64,000 nucleotides of DNA from Pseudomonadota bacterium (lineage in GTDB: Bacteria > Pseudomonadota > Gammaproteobacteria > Steroidobacterales > Steroidobacteraceae), in the NCBI GenBank assembly GCA_018241505.1, contig JAFEDS010000025.1, positions 62,001-126,000 on the forward strand, written 5' to 3'. How positions within the stretch are numbered: the first letter of the stretch is position 1; every line of letters begins with the position of its first letter. Positions 43,420 through 52,997 of this stretch are shown here, one piece after another. Both the position numbers and the translations under genes were made by a program. The notes beneath the pieces are model-generated. The model had not been told where the DNA came from and did no database searches. It worked only from the letters and a program-made list of their open reading frames with translations.

Positions 43420-45089
43420 CACAGTTTCCCGAGGTCACCAAACACAACGCCGCCCTTGTACATTGTGACCAGCACGTGGCTCGCAGCGATTCTTGTGGCG
43501 GGGACGTGGAAGATGTCCTGGTCGATGGCAACCAGGTCGGCGTTCTTGCCCACCGTCAAAGATCCCGACTCGTCCTCAACATGCAGTGCGAAGGCCGCAT
43601 GCAGCGTGTAATTCCTGACGGCATCCTCGAGGCTGACTATTTCAGTCGGTGCCAGTTGAACACCATCTTTGGCTCCGGGCGCGCGCCGGGCGATGGCAAC
43701 CTCCAACCCCTCGAGCGGATTCGCCGATGCCACGGGCCAGTCCGAGCCGTAGGCCACCTTCGCACCGGCATGCATCAAAGTGGCGACCGGATACATGTGA
43801 GTCATGCGCTTCTCGCCGACACGGACGGCAACCAGCCTCATGTAGTCGTCCATGCTGGCCCAAAGCGGTTGAAAAATCGGAATCGCACCCAACGCCGCGA
43901 AGCGCGGAACATCGGCAGGCGCCACCAGATTGACGTGTGACACCAGCGGCCGGTTGAGCAGGTGATGTGTTTGCTGCTGTCCATACTCAACGGCATCCAA
44001 AGCGGCATGCACCGCGCCATCGCCAATGGCATGGAAATGCGGTTGCACATTCTCCTTGGCCAGCGCCGCAACCGCCTTTTTGAGCGTCTCCGGATCCACT
44101 TCCAGTGCGCCCTTTTCATCCGGCTTGTCGGAGTACGGCTCGAGCAACGCCGCCGTGCGCTGTACCGGCACCCCGTCCAGCAGGAATTTGACCGTCTGGG
44201 CCTGGACGCCGGCGGCAGCCAGTTTTTCGCGGGTGGCTTTCAACCCGGTCAGTTGCTCCAGGCCGGTGCCTCGATCCCAACCCAGCGCGACCGTGACATA
44301 GGCTTTCAACAGACCCTTCTTTGACAGGGCGATGTAAGTGTCGGGGACACGCGGCGGAATCACCTGCGCGGCTTCATCACCCCGAATCGGCACGAGCGCG
44401 TCGTGGAAACCAACAATACCCACGCTGTTGAAGTAGTGCAGTGCATAGAGCAGCGCCTTCTCCTGTGCGGCCTCCGATGGCGGTGGCAACTTCGAGGTCA
44501 CCAACTCCACGGCCGCTTCCTGCAAGCCTCCGATGGGCTCTCCATTGGCATCGCGATCGATGCGGCCATGGGGCGGATCCGGAGTGTCGCGGGTGATGCC
44601 GGCCGCCTGAAGCGCCTTGGAATTCAACCACAGCCCATGACCGCCGACGTTGGAAAACACGGCCGGCCGATCGGGCACGATGCTGTCCAGGAGTCTTTTG
44701 TCAGGTACGCCGCTCGGCACAAAAAGGCCGTCGCGCCAGCCGGTGCCGTACAACCACTCCGACTTGTCCTCTTTCGCACACTGTGTAATGAGTTTCTTGT
44801 AATCCTCTATGGAGTTGCCGTCGTACAGCGGGCAGCGGCTGTGACTGAGGCCACCCCAGATCGGATGGGTGTGGGGATCGTGAAAGGCCGGCAGCACCAA
44901 CTTGTGGTGCACGTCCACGGTACGAGTGTGGGCGTCCTGCAGATTGACAGGCGGCTTACCGTCGCCCAGCGCTTCAATCTTGCCTGCGTGGATGGCGATC
45001 CATTGGGCCGTTGGGTGCTGCGCATCGACGGTGTGGATATTTGCGTTGATCAGGAGCAAATCAGCCGCTGCAATGATCAGGAGATTCAT
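43419..45089 (-). CDS. YtcJ-like metal-dependent amidohydrolase (amidohydrolase family 3)
   Basis: Hydrolase of 556 residues. It begins with a short hydrophobic stretch ([20 protein letters not shown]), has the metal site [14 protein letters not shown], histidines in [11 protein letters not shown] and PLVSHVNLV, and an aspartate in [17 protein letters not shown], all typical of the YtcJ group. These enzymes hydrolyse amide, formyl or lactam-like bonds and many have unknown substrates. GAAGGTGGCGC precedes ATG 45089, which overlaps the DUF917 stop by four bases. Confidence 0.87.
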   Translation of the reverse strand: MNLLIIAAADLLLINANIHTVDAQHPTAQWIAIHAGKIEALGDGKPPVNLQDAHTRTVDVHHKLVLPAFHDPHTHPIWGGLSHSRCPLYDGNSIEDYKKLITQCAKEDKSEWLYGTGWRDGLFVPSGVPDKRLLDSIVPDRPAVFSNVGGHGLWLNSKALQAAGITRDTPDPPHGRIDRDANGEPIGGLQEAAVELVTSKLPPPSEAAQEKALLYALHYFNSVGIVGFHDALVPIRGDEAAQVIPPRVPDTYIALSKKGLLKAYVTVALGWDRGTGLEQLTGLKATREKLAAAGVQAQTVKFLLDGVPVQRTAALLEPYSDKPDEKGALEVDPETLKKAVAALAKENVQPHFHAIGDGAVHAALDAVEYGQQQTHHLLNRPLVSHVNLVAPADVPRFAALGAIPIFQPLWASMDDYMRLVAVRVGEKRMTHMYPVATLMHAGAKVAYGSDWPVASANPLEGLEVAIARRAPGAKDGVQLAPTEIVSLEDAVRNYTLHAAFALHVEDESGSLTVGKNADLVAIDQDIFHVPATRIAASHVLVTMYKGGVVFGDLGKL

Positions 45090-46192
45090 GCGCCACCTTC
45101 CCAATGGTTCAAGAGCTCGATGCGCTCATAGGGTGTTTGGATGCCAAAGGCCTGCGGACCCAGGATCGCCAGAGCTTCGGGGGTACGCAGCGCGAGCGGC
45201 GCGCTGGCACCAACGACTTTCACACGCTGACCGTACTTCAGCCGTTCGGTCACAATGGATTCGGCTGTTTCACGATCGACAATGGTGATCAGATCCGGGA
45301 CGACCGCGCGCACCACGCCGTCCACGCGGGCAACGAGGTTTTCGTTCTTGAATTCGACTTCCAACCGGGAGTTGCCGCCGAACGCCTGGATTGTCGCGCG
45401 GCCCATTGAAAAGCCGTCGCGAGTCTCGCGGTGCAGGTCGACGATCTTGCCGTCGAACAACACACCGGCGCTGCTGAACTGCCGCGAAGTGCGCAAGGCC
45501 GCGAACAACGCCGCGAATGGATCATGGCCCGACTCCCGGCTGATGCGAATGCCACGGCCAATAGCCAGCGCGTCGGAGACCGTACCGCGTAACGCGGTTG
45601 CCTTGATCTGGCCCCCGGTCAACGGGTACTCCATGAGATGACAGGAGGCGCCGAGCACGACCGACACAGCTCGCGCGATGCGTTCTTCGGCGACGTTGTC
45701 GGCTGAATCGATGACCACGCAGTTGCCTTTGTCGTCGGTCAGAACCGCGGGGCTGGCCTTCAACCCCGCGACGTTGAAAATAACCATCTGCGACTCTGGG
45801 AAGGCCCGGCCCATACCGTCGCCGTCCACCACGGGCACACCCGCCCGAATCGCAAGCAACATCGGCGCCAGTCCGTTGCTGCCGCCGATCTCGATCGGAA
45901 ATACTGCGTCCGCGCGCCGACCCACGATGCTTTCGAGCTTACGCAGACCCCGGATGGCTTCCGCGCCGCTGGGCAGTTTCTCCGCGGAAACCGTCGGTGC
46001 GCCGATCCAACCGCACGGTGCAACAAACGCATCGTCCGCCAGTGAGTCGGCGTCAATCAGCTCGATCGAATCCGAGGGGCCCAGTGCCTCTTCCAACTCG
46101 ATGAGTGATGTATGCGGGTCGCCGCCGCCGCCGGAACCCAGAAACGCGCAACCGCGCGCGAGGTCATACAGGTCCGCCATCCCTAAGCGCAT
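45086..46192 (-). CDS. DUF917-family protein
   Basis: Protein of 368 residues of the DUF917 family, found together with hydantoinase/oxoprolinase-like HyuA proteins. Conserved parts are DLARGCAFLGSGGGGDP, APCGWIGAPTVS, PIEIGGSNGLAPMLLA, VPVVDGDGMGRAFPE and the C-terminal APLALRTPEALAILGP. No biochemical role is firmly known; pairing suggests it forms a complex or completes the active site of HyuA in place of HyuB. It starts inside the HyuA stop (TAATG) and overlaps the amidohydrolase gene. Confidence 0.85.
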   Translation of the reverse strand: MRLGMADLYDLARGCAFLGSGGGGDPHTSLIELEEALGPSDSIELIDADSLADDAFVAPCGWIGAPTVSAEKLPSGAEAIRGLRKLESIVGRRADAVFPIEIGGSNGLAPMLLAIRAGVPVVDGDGMGRAFPESQMVIFNVAGLKASPAVLTDDKGNCVVIDSADNVAEERIARAVSVVLGASCHLMEYPLTGGQIKATALRGTVSDALAIGRGIRISRESGHDPFAALFAALRTSRQFSSAGVLFDGKIVDLHRETRDGFSMGRATIQAFGGNSRLEVEFKNENLVARVDGVVRAVVPDLITIVDRETAESIVTERLKYGQRVKVVGASAPLALRTPEALAILGPQAFGIQTPYERIELLNHWEGGA

Positions 46193-47730
46193 TACAGGTC
46201 TCCCACCACTTTTACCCGCACCTGCGCGTGGGTACCGGGCATATAGGCGAGATACGTTTCGTCCACATCGACCACCCGGATGGACTTTGGATCAGCGCCG
46301 GCCGCCACCGCCTGTTCACTTGCAACACGCTCGAGCTCGCGCAATGTGCCATCGCGACCGTGCTTTTCGTAGGAGACGATACGGTCCACCTCCCCTCCAA
46401 CCTGGGCGACGGCGGCGCCAACCGCGTTGGCAACCGCGGCGTGCTCCGGTGTCATGACCTGCGAGGCGCCCTTCAGATCCTTCGGCACGAGAATGCTGCC
46501 GCCGCCCACGAGAACCACAGGAATGTCCGCGGCCGAGGTTTTCAGCCGGTCCAGTCCGTCTTCGAAGGTTTGCCGAAAGCGCTGCAGGATCTCGGCCAAC
46601 ATGCCGGGCGGCAGTTCGGGCACCCGTGTTACATCGCCAAAGCTGGCGAGCCCCGCCTTGACGGCAATGTCGCTGGCCGTCAGTGTCGAGCCGCCGAACA
46701 GATAGGCATCCTCCAGCAGCTTGTAGCCCACCGAGTCGGGGCCCAGCGCAGGCGCCGTGCCATTCAGCCTGATCCGGGTTCCGCCTCCCAGGCCGACCGA
46801 CAGGATGTCGGGCATGCGGAAGTTGGTACGGATGCCGCCGATCTCCACCGCAATCGATGACTCGCGCGGAAAGCCATTCACCAGCGCACCGATGTCAGTG
46901 GTCGTACCGCCGACATCCATGACAATCGCATCCTCGAGACCGGTCAGGAAGGCCGCACCCCGCATGCTGTTGGTCGGCCCGGAGCCGAAGGTCAGCACGG
47001 GGAATCCGGAAACAAACTGGGCCGTAGCCACCGTGCCGTCGTTTTGTGTTACGTAGCAAGGCGCGAGAATGCCCAACTTGCGCAGTGCGTCGTCGATCGA
47101 CCGCATGATTTTGCGGGCAATACCCACGAGTGACGCATTGATGATCGTGGCATTCTCGCGCTCGAGAAAGCCGATTCGGCCGATGGTGCCGGAAGTCGTG
47201 ATGGCCACGCCGGGCAGCTCCTCGCGAATGAGGGCGGCAGCGCGCTCCTCCATGTCCCGGCGGATGGGCGCGAACACACAGGAGATGGCCACTGTCTGAA
47301 TGCCTTTGGCGCGTATGGCGCGCGCGGCAGCGCGAATGGCGGCTTCATCCAACGGCGAGTTTTCCCGCCCGTCAAACTCGTAGCCACCGGGCAACTGGTA
47401 GCTGAGGCCCATGATGGATTGCCGCAGGTCCTTCGGCCAGCCGCTCATGGGCGGAATGGCTTCGGCCGCATGACCTGCCAACCGTATCACCGCAACTTCG
47501 AGCAGGCCGTTGCGTTCAACAAAGGCGTTGGCGAAGTGAGTCGTCCCGAGAGTTACGCGGGACAAAGCGGATGGCTTCAGGCGCGCGGCCTGCAGCACGC
47601 CCTGGATCGCGTTGACGATCCCACTGCTGACATCCGCGGTCGTTGGCCGCTTCGCGCTGGCCACGACTGAATTCCCCGATACCAGGACTGCGTCGGTGTT
47701 GGTACCCCCGACATCTATACCTAATCGCAT
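46192..47730 (-). CDS. hyuA: Hydantoinase/oxoprolinase-family ATP-dependent enzyme subunit A
   Basis: ASKHA-fold protein of 512 residues. It opens with the phosphate-binding MRLGIDVGGTNTDAVLV, then VTLGTTHFANAFVERNGL, NATIINASLVGIARKIM, a central DVGGTTTDIGALVNGFP and C-terminal VPVVLVGGGSILVP. Family members hydrolyse cyclic amides such as 5-oxoproline or N-methylhydantoin with ATP, or carboxylate acetone or acetophenone. The partner HyuB is absent; DUF917 follows instead. I prefer ATG 47730 because the phosphate motif must start there; ATG 47739 is possible. First gene of the operon, divergent from the LAL regulator. Confidence 0.88.
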   Translation of the reverse strand: MRLGIDVGGTNTDAVLVSGNSVVASAKRPTTADVSSGIVNAIQGVLQAARLKPSALSRVTLGTTHFANAFVERNGLLEVAVIRLAGHAAEAIPPMSGWPKDLRQSIMGLSYQLPGGYEFDGRENSPLDEAAIRAAARAIRAKGIQTVAISCVFAPIRRDMEERAAALIREELPGVAITTSGTIGRIGFLERENATIINASLVGIARKIMRSIDDALRKLGILAPCYVTQNDGTVATAQFVSGFPVLTFGSGPTNSMRGAAFLTGLEDAIVMDVGGTTTDIGALVNGFPRESSIAVEIGGIRTNFRMPDILSVGLGGGTRIRLNGTAPALGPDSVGYKLLEDAYLFGGSTLTASDIAVKAGLASFGDVTRVPELPPGMLAEILQRFRQTFEDGLDRLKTSAADIPVVLVGGGSILVPKDLKGASQVMTPEHAAVANAVGAAVAQVGGEVDRIVSYEKHGRDGTLRELERVASEQAVAAGADPKSIRVVDVDETYLAYMPGTHAQVRVKVVGDL

Positions 47731-47850
47731 GGCCGGCATCCTATCTCGCGGCCTTCGGCATCGGCCCACTCACGGTGGGTAGGACACCGGCAATCGATGG
47801 GTAGTCCCCATGCGAGGCATCCTCCGGTCGCGTGCTATGATCCCGAGGGG
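47731..47850. promoter_or_regulatory. Divergent intergenic region between hyuA and the LAL regulator gene
   Basis: The 120-bp spacer must carry the promoters of the six-gene operon and of the regulator. It contains a short hairpin ATGGG/CCCAT (47799-47813) and no clear minus-35/minus-10 pair that I would name. Confidence 0.35.
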
Positions 47851-50520
47851 ATGACCGATCCAATTGCGACCAAGTTTTCGCCTCCTGTTCGCGCAGCACA
47901 CCAGGTGGTCCGCGCCGGATTGCTGCGCCGCCTGGATGATGCGGTCTCCAGCCGCCGCCTCACCCTGGTCCACGCACCGGCCGGCTACGGCAAAACCAGC
48001 CTGCTCACCCAGTGGCACCGGACCCTGAAGGAGCGCGGGCTCGAGTGTTTCTGGCTGACGCTCGAGGAAGAAGAATCGGATGCCATCCGCTTTGCCGATG
48101 CCTTGATGGTTGGGATTGTCGAGGTACGCATGGGCGAGAATGCACCGTTGCGGGTAGCCACCTCGGCGATTGTCAACCGGTTTGTCAAAACACCGCGCGA
48201 TGTTGTCGTCATCCTGGATGACTTCCAACGAGCCGAAAGCGCCAGCGTGTGCGGATTTCTGCGCACCCTGCTCCGGCTCCTGCCCCCGAGCGTTCACGTC
48301 GTCATCTCATCCCGCGATCGCCCGAACCTGGGCTATGCGGAGCTGGCTGCCGATCACGAGCTGCTGGAGATTGGATCCAGCGACCTGCGATTCAGCCTGG
48401 AGGAGGCCGATATCGTTTTCAAGAGCGTGGCGGCATCGCCGCTCGCTCCGGACGATGTCTCACGGTTGGTTGAGCGCACGGAAGGCTGGCCGATTGCCGT
48501 TCAAATGACCGCCCTGTCGCTGCGGGCAGGCAGCGATCGCGGCGAGCGAATCTCTGAATTTGCCGGTCCCGACTGGCAGTTGGCCAGTTACCTGTCCGAG
48601 CAGGTGTTGGCGGGACTCTCCCCGGAGCTGGAGACGGTGTTGAGCAGCACCGCCATTCTCAACCGCGTCAATGGCGAGTTGGTCAACCTGCTGTGCAACC
48701 GCACCGACGGGCCCCTGATTCTCGAGCAGCTCGAACGGCAGGACTTGTTCATTGTGCCGCTGGACCCGCAGCATGTTACATACCGCTACCACCAACTCTT
48801 TGCCGACATCCTGAGCGCGCGCCTGAAGCGGCGCGATGCCCAGGCATTTCGTCGCCTGCATGCCATGGCCGCGCGCTGGTTTGCCGCCCGCAACCAGGTC
48901 CTCGAAGCAGTGCGCCACGCGCGTCTTTGCGAAGACGATGACCTGCTCGCGCAAGTGCTCGATGACGCCGGCGGCTGGCGGCTGATTCCGGAAGGCAAGA
49001 TGGACGCGCTCATCACCGGGTTGGAAAATCTTCCGGAGCGGGTGATTACTCAGTATCCGCGCCTCGTGTTGGCCCGCGTCTACCGGCTCATCAAACAAGG
49101 CGAAATGGATGCTGCCCGTACCGCCTACGATTCATTCAGGAGCACGGATTTCGCGCCTAACCTCGTGACCGAGGTCAGCCTGGTCGGGGAGGTCCTGGCT
49201 GAGTACGAGAATGCCCCGATGCAGTTGGACGATCTGCTGGCGAAGGAAGCCCTGATCCGCAGCCTCCCCTCGCACGACCACCTGATGCTGTCCAATGTGT
49301 ATGAATCGCTCGGCGGCAAATACTGCGAGTGCGGCTGGCTGGAACGCGCAATCGAGCCCATCCGGCGAGCACTCTCTCATCACCAGGCGCTGCGCTCACT
49401 CTATGGAGAGCTGTTCACGCGGTTCCTGGAAAGCCGCGTCGTGCTCGCTCAGGGCCGGCTGGAAGAGGCGCGGGTAATTCTGGATGAAGCGGCGGTCAGC
49501 ATTCAAAACGCCTACGGCCCGCGTTCCGATCTAGCGGCCAATTGCGCGGCGCACCAGGCGGAAGTGCGCTTCGAACAAGGCGCCGTGTCCGAGGCGCTGG
49601 AGCTGCTCGAATGGGCGCTGCCGCACACGGAGCGATCAGACGGTTGGTTTGAAGTGTATGCCTCCGCATTCGGGGCTGCGATCCGGGCTGCACTGGCAAC
49701 GAGCCCCGATGACGTACAGGCCGTCATTGCGCGGATGCGCGACACGGCTCACCGGCGGCATTTGCGGCAACTCGAGCTGCTGGCGGACATCTACGATGTC
49801 GAAGTGCCCATTTTCGCCGGCCGCTACGGCGATGCACAGGCCAAGGCCGAGAGTGTGGGAATCAACGGCCTCGCCGACACCATGCGCGAGGAATTCCCTG
49901 TCTATCGGCAGGTCGCCATTGCGGCGTCGGTGTGCCGGATCAAGCTGCACCTGTGCGCCGATGACCATCGTGCTGCGCTGGGCGAGATAGAAACCGTGCA
50001 ACGCTGGGCGCAACAACATGGCCACGGCCGGTTGTTGATCACCCTTTCCATCCTGGCCGCCCAGGCTTACGAGTTGGCGGGGAATGCACGTAACGCCGCG
50101 GCTCGCTTCGATGACGCCGTGAGCATGTCAATGTTCCAGGGTTTCATGGGACCGTTTCTGGACTGCCGCCGCTTCCTCCTGGCCGACATCCTCGAGGATG
50201 AATCGCCGGATGTCAGCGCACACGACACCGATCGATTCCGCGAGAAGTACCTGAGGCGTCTGCGCCGCCTGCTGCGCAGCACCTCGGTCCGTCAGGGCGA
50301 ATCGACCATTCTGAGCGCGCCAGAGCTGTTGACGCTACGTCACCTGGACAAGGGATTCACCAACAAGGAGATCGCGCGTCTGCTCAAGGTGTCGCCCAAC
50401 ACCGTGAAGTATCGACTGAAGTCGTTGTTCGCCAAGATGGGCGTTACCTCGCGACGCGCGGCTGTGGAGATGTCACGCGAACAGGGTCTGTTGTCAGGGC
50501 CACGCGAACGCGAAGCGTAG
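47851..50520 (+). CDS. MalT/LAL-type ATP-dependent LuxR regulator
   Basis: Large regulator of 889 residues. The N-terminal TKFSPPVRAAHQVVRAGLLRRL and Walker A HAPAGYGKTSLLTQW (about residues 41-55), plus Walker B-like VVVILDDFQRA and RTEGWPIAVQM, define the STAND-type NTPase of MalT. A long helical repeat region follows (about 350-780), and the last 65 residues are a LuxR helix-turn-helix (GFTNKEIARLLKVSPNTVKYRLKSLFAKMG). Such proteins activate transcription when a small ligand allows ATP-driven multimerisation. Probably controls the divergent HyuA operon. Overlaps the convergent esterase gene by 27 bp. Confidence 0.9.
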   Translation: MTDPIATKFSPPVRAAHQVVRAGLLRRLDDAVSSRRLTLVHAPAGYGKTSLLTQWHRTLKERGLECFWLTLEEEESDAIRFADALMVGIVEVRMGENAPLRVATSAIVNRFVKTPRDVVVILDDFQRAESASVCGFLRTLLRLLPPSVHVVISSRDRPNLGYAELAADHELLEIGSSDLRFSLEEADIVFKSVAASPLAPDDVSRLVERTEGWPIAVQMTALSLRAGSDRGERISEFAGPDWQLASYLSEQVLAGLSPELETVLSSTAILNRVNGELVNLLCNRTDGPLILEQLERQDLFIVPLDPQHVTYRYHQLFADILSARLKRRDAQAFRRLHAMAARWFAARNQVLEAVRHARLCEDDDLLAQVLDDAGGWRLIPEGKMDALITGLENLPERVITQYPRLVLARVYRLIKQGEMDAARTAYDSFRSTDFAPNLVTEVSLVGEVLAEYENAPMQLDDLLAKEALIRSLPSHDHLMLSNVYESLGGKYCECGWLERAIEPIRRALSHHQALRSLYGELFTRFLESRVVLAQGRLEEARVILDEAAVSIQNAYGPRSDLAANCAAHQAEVRFEQGAVSEALELLEWALPHTERSDGWFEVYASAFGAAIRAALATSPDDVQAVIARMRDTAHRRHLRQLELLADIYDVEVPIFAGRYGDAQAKAESVGINGLADTMREEFPVYRQVAIAASVCRIKLHLCADDHRAALGEIETVQRWAQQHGHGRLLITLSILAAQAYELAGNARNAAARFDDAVSMSMFQGFMGPFLDCRRFLLADILEDESPDVSAHDTDRFREKYLRRLRRLLRSTSVRQGESTILSAPELLTLRHLDKGFTNKEIARLLKVSPNTVKYRLKSLFAKMGVTSRRAAVEMSREQGLLSGPREREA

Positions 50521-51366
50521 CGTTCCAGTCACTGCCCGGGTCGGCACACCCAGGTGCTCTTCCCACGCGAACTCCTCGAACTGGCTGCGCAGCCCGTAGG
50601 CAGACAGGGGCTCGAGCCTTTTCGCCAGCGCCTCCGCGTCCCACATTTCATACTTCGTCTCTTCGCGGTCGCCCACTACCATCAGCAACCGAGCGGTGCG
50701 GAACGGCGCCTGCATCAATCGTGCGGTAAATTCCCGTTCTTCCTTCAACAGGGACGAGTTGTTCCAGTAGATTGACGGGCTGGCGGCAATAATGGCGCGG
50801 AATGCGTCCGGATGTTTGTAAAGCATGTGCAAGGCAAACAGGCCGCCGAGCGAATGTCCAAACAGCGCCTGCCGCTCGGAGTTGACTGGATACCGTTTCG
50901 CCACTTCGGGGCGCAGCACATCCAGCAGGAAGCTGGCGAAGCGGTCATTGCCGCCGCTCTTCCAGGAGGCAAACACCTTTTCCGACGGCGGCATGGGATC
51001 CTCGAACGCCGGCGTGAAGTCGTACATGCGGCGTGCGTAGTCGTACGGTTCCTCCGTTGGGTAGCCCACCGCGACAATCAGGCTGTTGTTGATGTTCTTG
51101 TCCGCGAGCTGCTGCAGCCGGCGGGCTTCGGCAAAGCTCGCGAATATGGTGTTGCCATCCAGTACGTACAGAACGGGGTAGCCCTGTTCCGGGGGCTTGC
51201 CCTTCGGGTGGGATACGAGGATCCGGTAGATATCGCCGGTGGCGGATTTCAGGTCCCAGGTTTCGGATTCCGGCAGGACGTAGCCGGCGGGCTGCGGTGC
51301 CGGCGCCGGCGCCGCCTGTGCGATTGCGGTGAACACGAGTGTGGTTAACGCTAGCCAACGATGCAT
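50494..51366 (-). CDS. Secreted alpha/beta-hydrolase esterase (Fes/IroE-like)
   Basis: Exported protein of 290 residues with signal peptide (ALTTLVFTAIAQAAPA). It belongs to the putative-esterase family (IroE/BesA-like): YPVLYVLDGNTIFA, NNSLIVAVGYP, the nucleophile in FGHSLGGLFALH (about residue 169), SPSIYWNN and a late histidine in WEEHLG. IroE-like esterases trim siderophores in the periplasm, and a siderophore-type receptor lies 11 kb away, but other ester substrates are possible. Its 3' end overlaps the LAL gene. Confidence 0.85.
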   Translation of the reverse strand: MHRWLALTTLVFTAIAQAAPAPAPQPAGYVLPESETWDLKSATGDIYRILVSHPKGKPPEQGYPVLYVLDGNTIFASFAEARRLQQLADKNINNSLIVAVGYPTEEPYDYARRMYDFTPAFEDPMPPSEKVFASWKSGGNDRFASFLLDVLRPEVAKRYPVNSERQALFGHSLGGLFALHMLYKHPDAFRAIIAASPSIYWNNSSLLKEEREFTARLMQAPFRTARLLMVVGDREETKYEMWDAEALAKRLEPLSAYGLRSQFEEFAWEEHLGVPTRAVTGTLRFAFAWP

Positions 51367-51466
51367 GATGTACCCGCTGGGTTTATCTGGAGCGGGGTAT
51401 TGTGGGCCGCGGGACCGGACGCAGGCCCGTTTCTTACCCGAAAAGGGCCGTGGCTACCCACATTGT

Positions 51467-51967
51467 TTACTGGCCGCAGTCCGTCCGACTGGTGTCATTC
51501 AACGAAGCAATCAGCCAGCGGCCCTCCACTTGCACCAGGCTCGCGCTATCCGTTCCGCAGTGTTCCAACTTGCCGTTGAGCAACAGGTCGAATCGGGTCC
51601 AGATGTAGGCGATGTTGTTGTCGATGTGAACGACCGGATCATAGATGCGCTCTTCGCGAGTATCCGTTCCCGGTGCGCTCAACCGATCGGCAAACACATC
51701 GAAAGCCATCTGCACAGGCTTGCCGTTTCGCATCAGTGTGGCACTGCCACCCGGCAGCAATTGGGCGGCAATCAGGTTTCTGTCACGTGCGGCCAGCCCA
51801 TCGAGCACACCCTGAAGGGGCGCGACAACCGCCTTTTCTTCGGCTGACAAGGGTTTGGCAATCGACCCACCGGATCTGGCGGTCGGCACATCGGGTTTGG
51901 CGGTTGACACACAACCCGCGGCGCCCGCCACCAGTAACACGAGCGCAAAATTGAAAGCTGTTTGCAC
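51467..51967 (-). CDS. Putative lipoprotein with SnoaL/DUF4440-like domain
   Basis: Protein of 166 residues with a lipoprotein signal (FALVLLVAGAAGC, lipobox cysteine about residue 20), then a proline-containing linker and a NTF2-like domain (VLDGLAARDRNLIAAQLLPGGSATLM, VVHIDNNIAYIWTRFDLLLNGKLEHCG, VEGRWLIASLNDTSR). The wide NTF2 group includes enzymes and binding proteins; the function here is unknown. The start is GTG 51967, four bases beyond the stop of the alpha/beta-hydrolase gene and preceded by GGGGGGTGAT. Confidence 0.75.
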   Translation of the reverse strand: MQTAFNFALVLLVAGAAGCVSTAKPDVPTARSGGSIAKPLSAEEKAVVAPLQGVLDGLAARDRNLIAAQLLPGGSATLMRNGKPVQMAFDVFADRLSAPGTDTREERIYDPVVHIDNNIAYIWTRFDLLLNGKLEHCGTDSASLVQVEGRWLIASLNDTSRTDCGQ

Positions 51968-51971
51968 GACA

Positions 51972-52922
51972 TCACCCCCCGAGAGAAAGCGTTTGTTCCG
52001 CGAATTGCGCCAGCTCGGCATTGAACCGGGCCGATTCTTCCCAGAACGGCATATGGCCGCAACCCGGATAGATCGACAGTTGCCCCCGCAGCCGCCGCAC
52101 GATTTTTCCCGCTGCCGATGCCGGGGTCAATGGGTCGCTGCCGCCATGGGTTACCAGAACCGGTAACGCCAACTCATCAAAGAAACTGCCATAGTCCACA
52201 TGCCACGCACTGGCACCCTCTCGGGCAACAATGGGCACGGACTTTGCCGCGCTCAGAAACAACTCGTCGTCTGCCGCGCTGAACGGACTGTTGGTGCAGT
52301 TGCGAACGAAGCGTGCCGTTGCTTCAGGCGACTGCCCGGACGATACGGATGTTGAGCTGCGCGAAAGCTGTAGGATCCGAGCCGCGATGAGATTGAGCCC
52401 GGCGACCCGCTCCGGTCCTTCGGCGAACACATAATGAGCGGCAACCCGGCCACCGAGCGACCAGCCCGCGAGTATCGGGTGCTCAATGCCGACCGCTTCG
52501 AGCACGCACTGCAGATCAGCAGCCCAAACCTTCCCGTCCGAATAGTCGCTCAGCCTCTCGGGCTTACCCGACTCGCCGTGGCCACGAAGATCGTACGCGA
52601 CGACGCGGCAACGCTCGGCCAACTCTCCGTGCATTTGACGGGCAAACGCCTGTCGTGAAAACAGCCAGCCGTGAATCAACAGGACCGGCGGCCCAGCGGC
52701 GTTGCCCCACTCGCTGAAGGCGATTTGCGTGCCGTCGATGCTCGTTGCACGCCCGGTTCTCAACAAGATGAAGCTGTCCGCGTGAAGTTCAGGTGCGCCA
52801 GCATATTCGATGGGCCCGAGATGTGTCGCGGGCGCCCCGGTGCATGCGCCCGGGAGCCAGCGCCGCGGGGTCAGCGCACGCCGGGTCGCGCACGCGGGGT
52901 CGGCGCACGCTCTGGTTGGCAA
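51972..52922 (-). CDS. Alpha/beta-hydrolase
   Basis: Hydrolase with SEWGNAAGPPVLLIHGWLFSR (oxyanion region), AYDLRGHGESGKPERLSDY, the nucleophile in LAGWSLGGRVAAHY, an acid in THGGSDPLTP and the histidine in YPGCGHMPFWEE. The reaction is unknown. The start is doubtful: the only upstream in-frame initiator is TTG 52922, giving 316 residues with an odd cysteine- and arginine-rich leader; TTG 52766 gives 264 residues and fits the family better. It is followed four bases later by the lipoprotein gene and is divergent from the TIM-barrel gene. Confidence 0.8.
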   Translation of the reverse strand: MPTRACADPACATRRALTPRRWLPGACTGAPATHLGPIEYAGAPELHADSFILLRTGRATSIDGTQIAFSEWGNAAGPPVLLIHGWLFSRQAFARQMHGELAERCRVVAYDLRGHGESGKPERLSDYSDGKVWAADLQCVLEAVGIEHPILAGWSLGGRVAAHYVFAEGPERVAGLNLIAARILQLSRSSTSVSSGQSPEATARFVRNCTNSPFSAADDELFLSAAKSVPIVAREGASAWHVDYGSFFDELALPVLVTHGGSDPLTPASAAGKIVRRLRGQLSIYPGCGHMPFWEESARFNAELAQFAEQTLSLGG

Positions 52923-52954
52923 CCAGCGTCCACATTCGCTATAGTCTCCCCCGC

Positions 52955-52970
52955 ATGTAATCCTTTACAT
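52955..52970. promoter_or_regulatory. Perfect palindrome in a divergent promoter region
   Basis: ATGTAA (52955-52960) and TTACAT (52965-52970) flank TCCT. Its position between two divergent genes fits an operator for an unlinked dimeric regulator. Confidence 0.45.
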
Positions 52971-52997
52971 CAGATTCACCGAGCCAGAGGGTCATTC

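Noticed and set aside
52840-52934. A frameshifted N-terminus of the alpha/beta-hydrolase starting at ATG 52935
   Set aside because: That frame runs to its own stop without joining any conserved residue, and the hydrolase is complete from a start near 52766.
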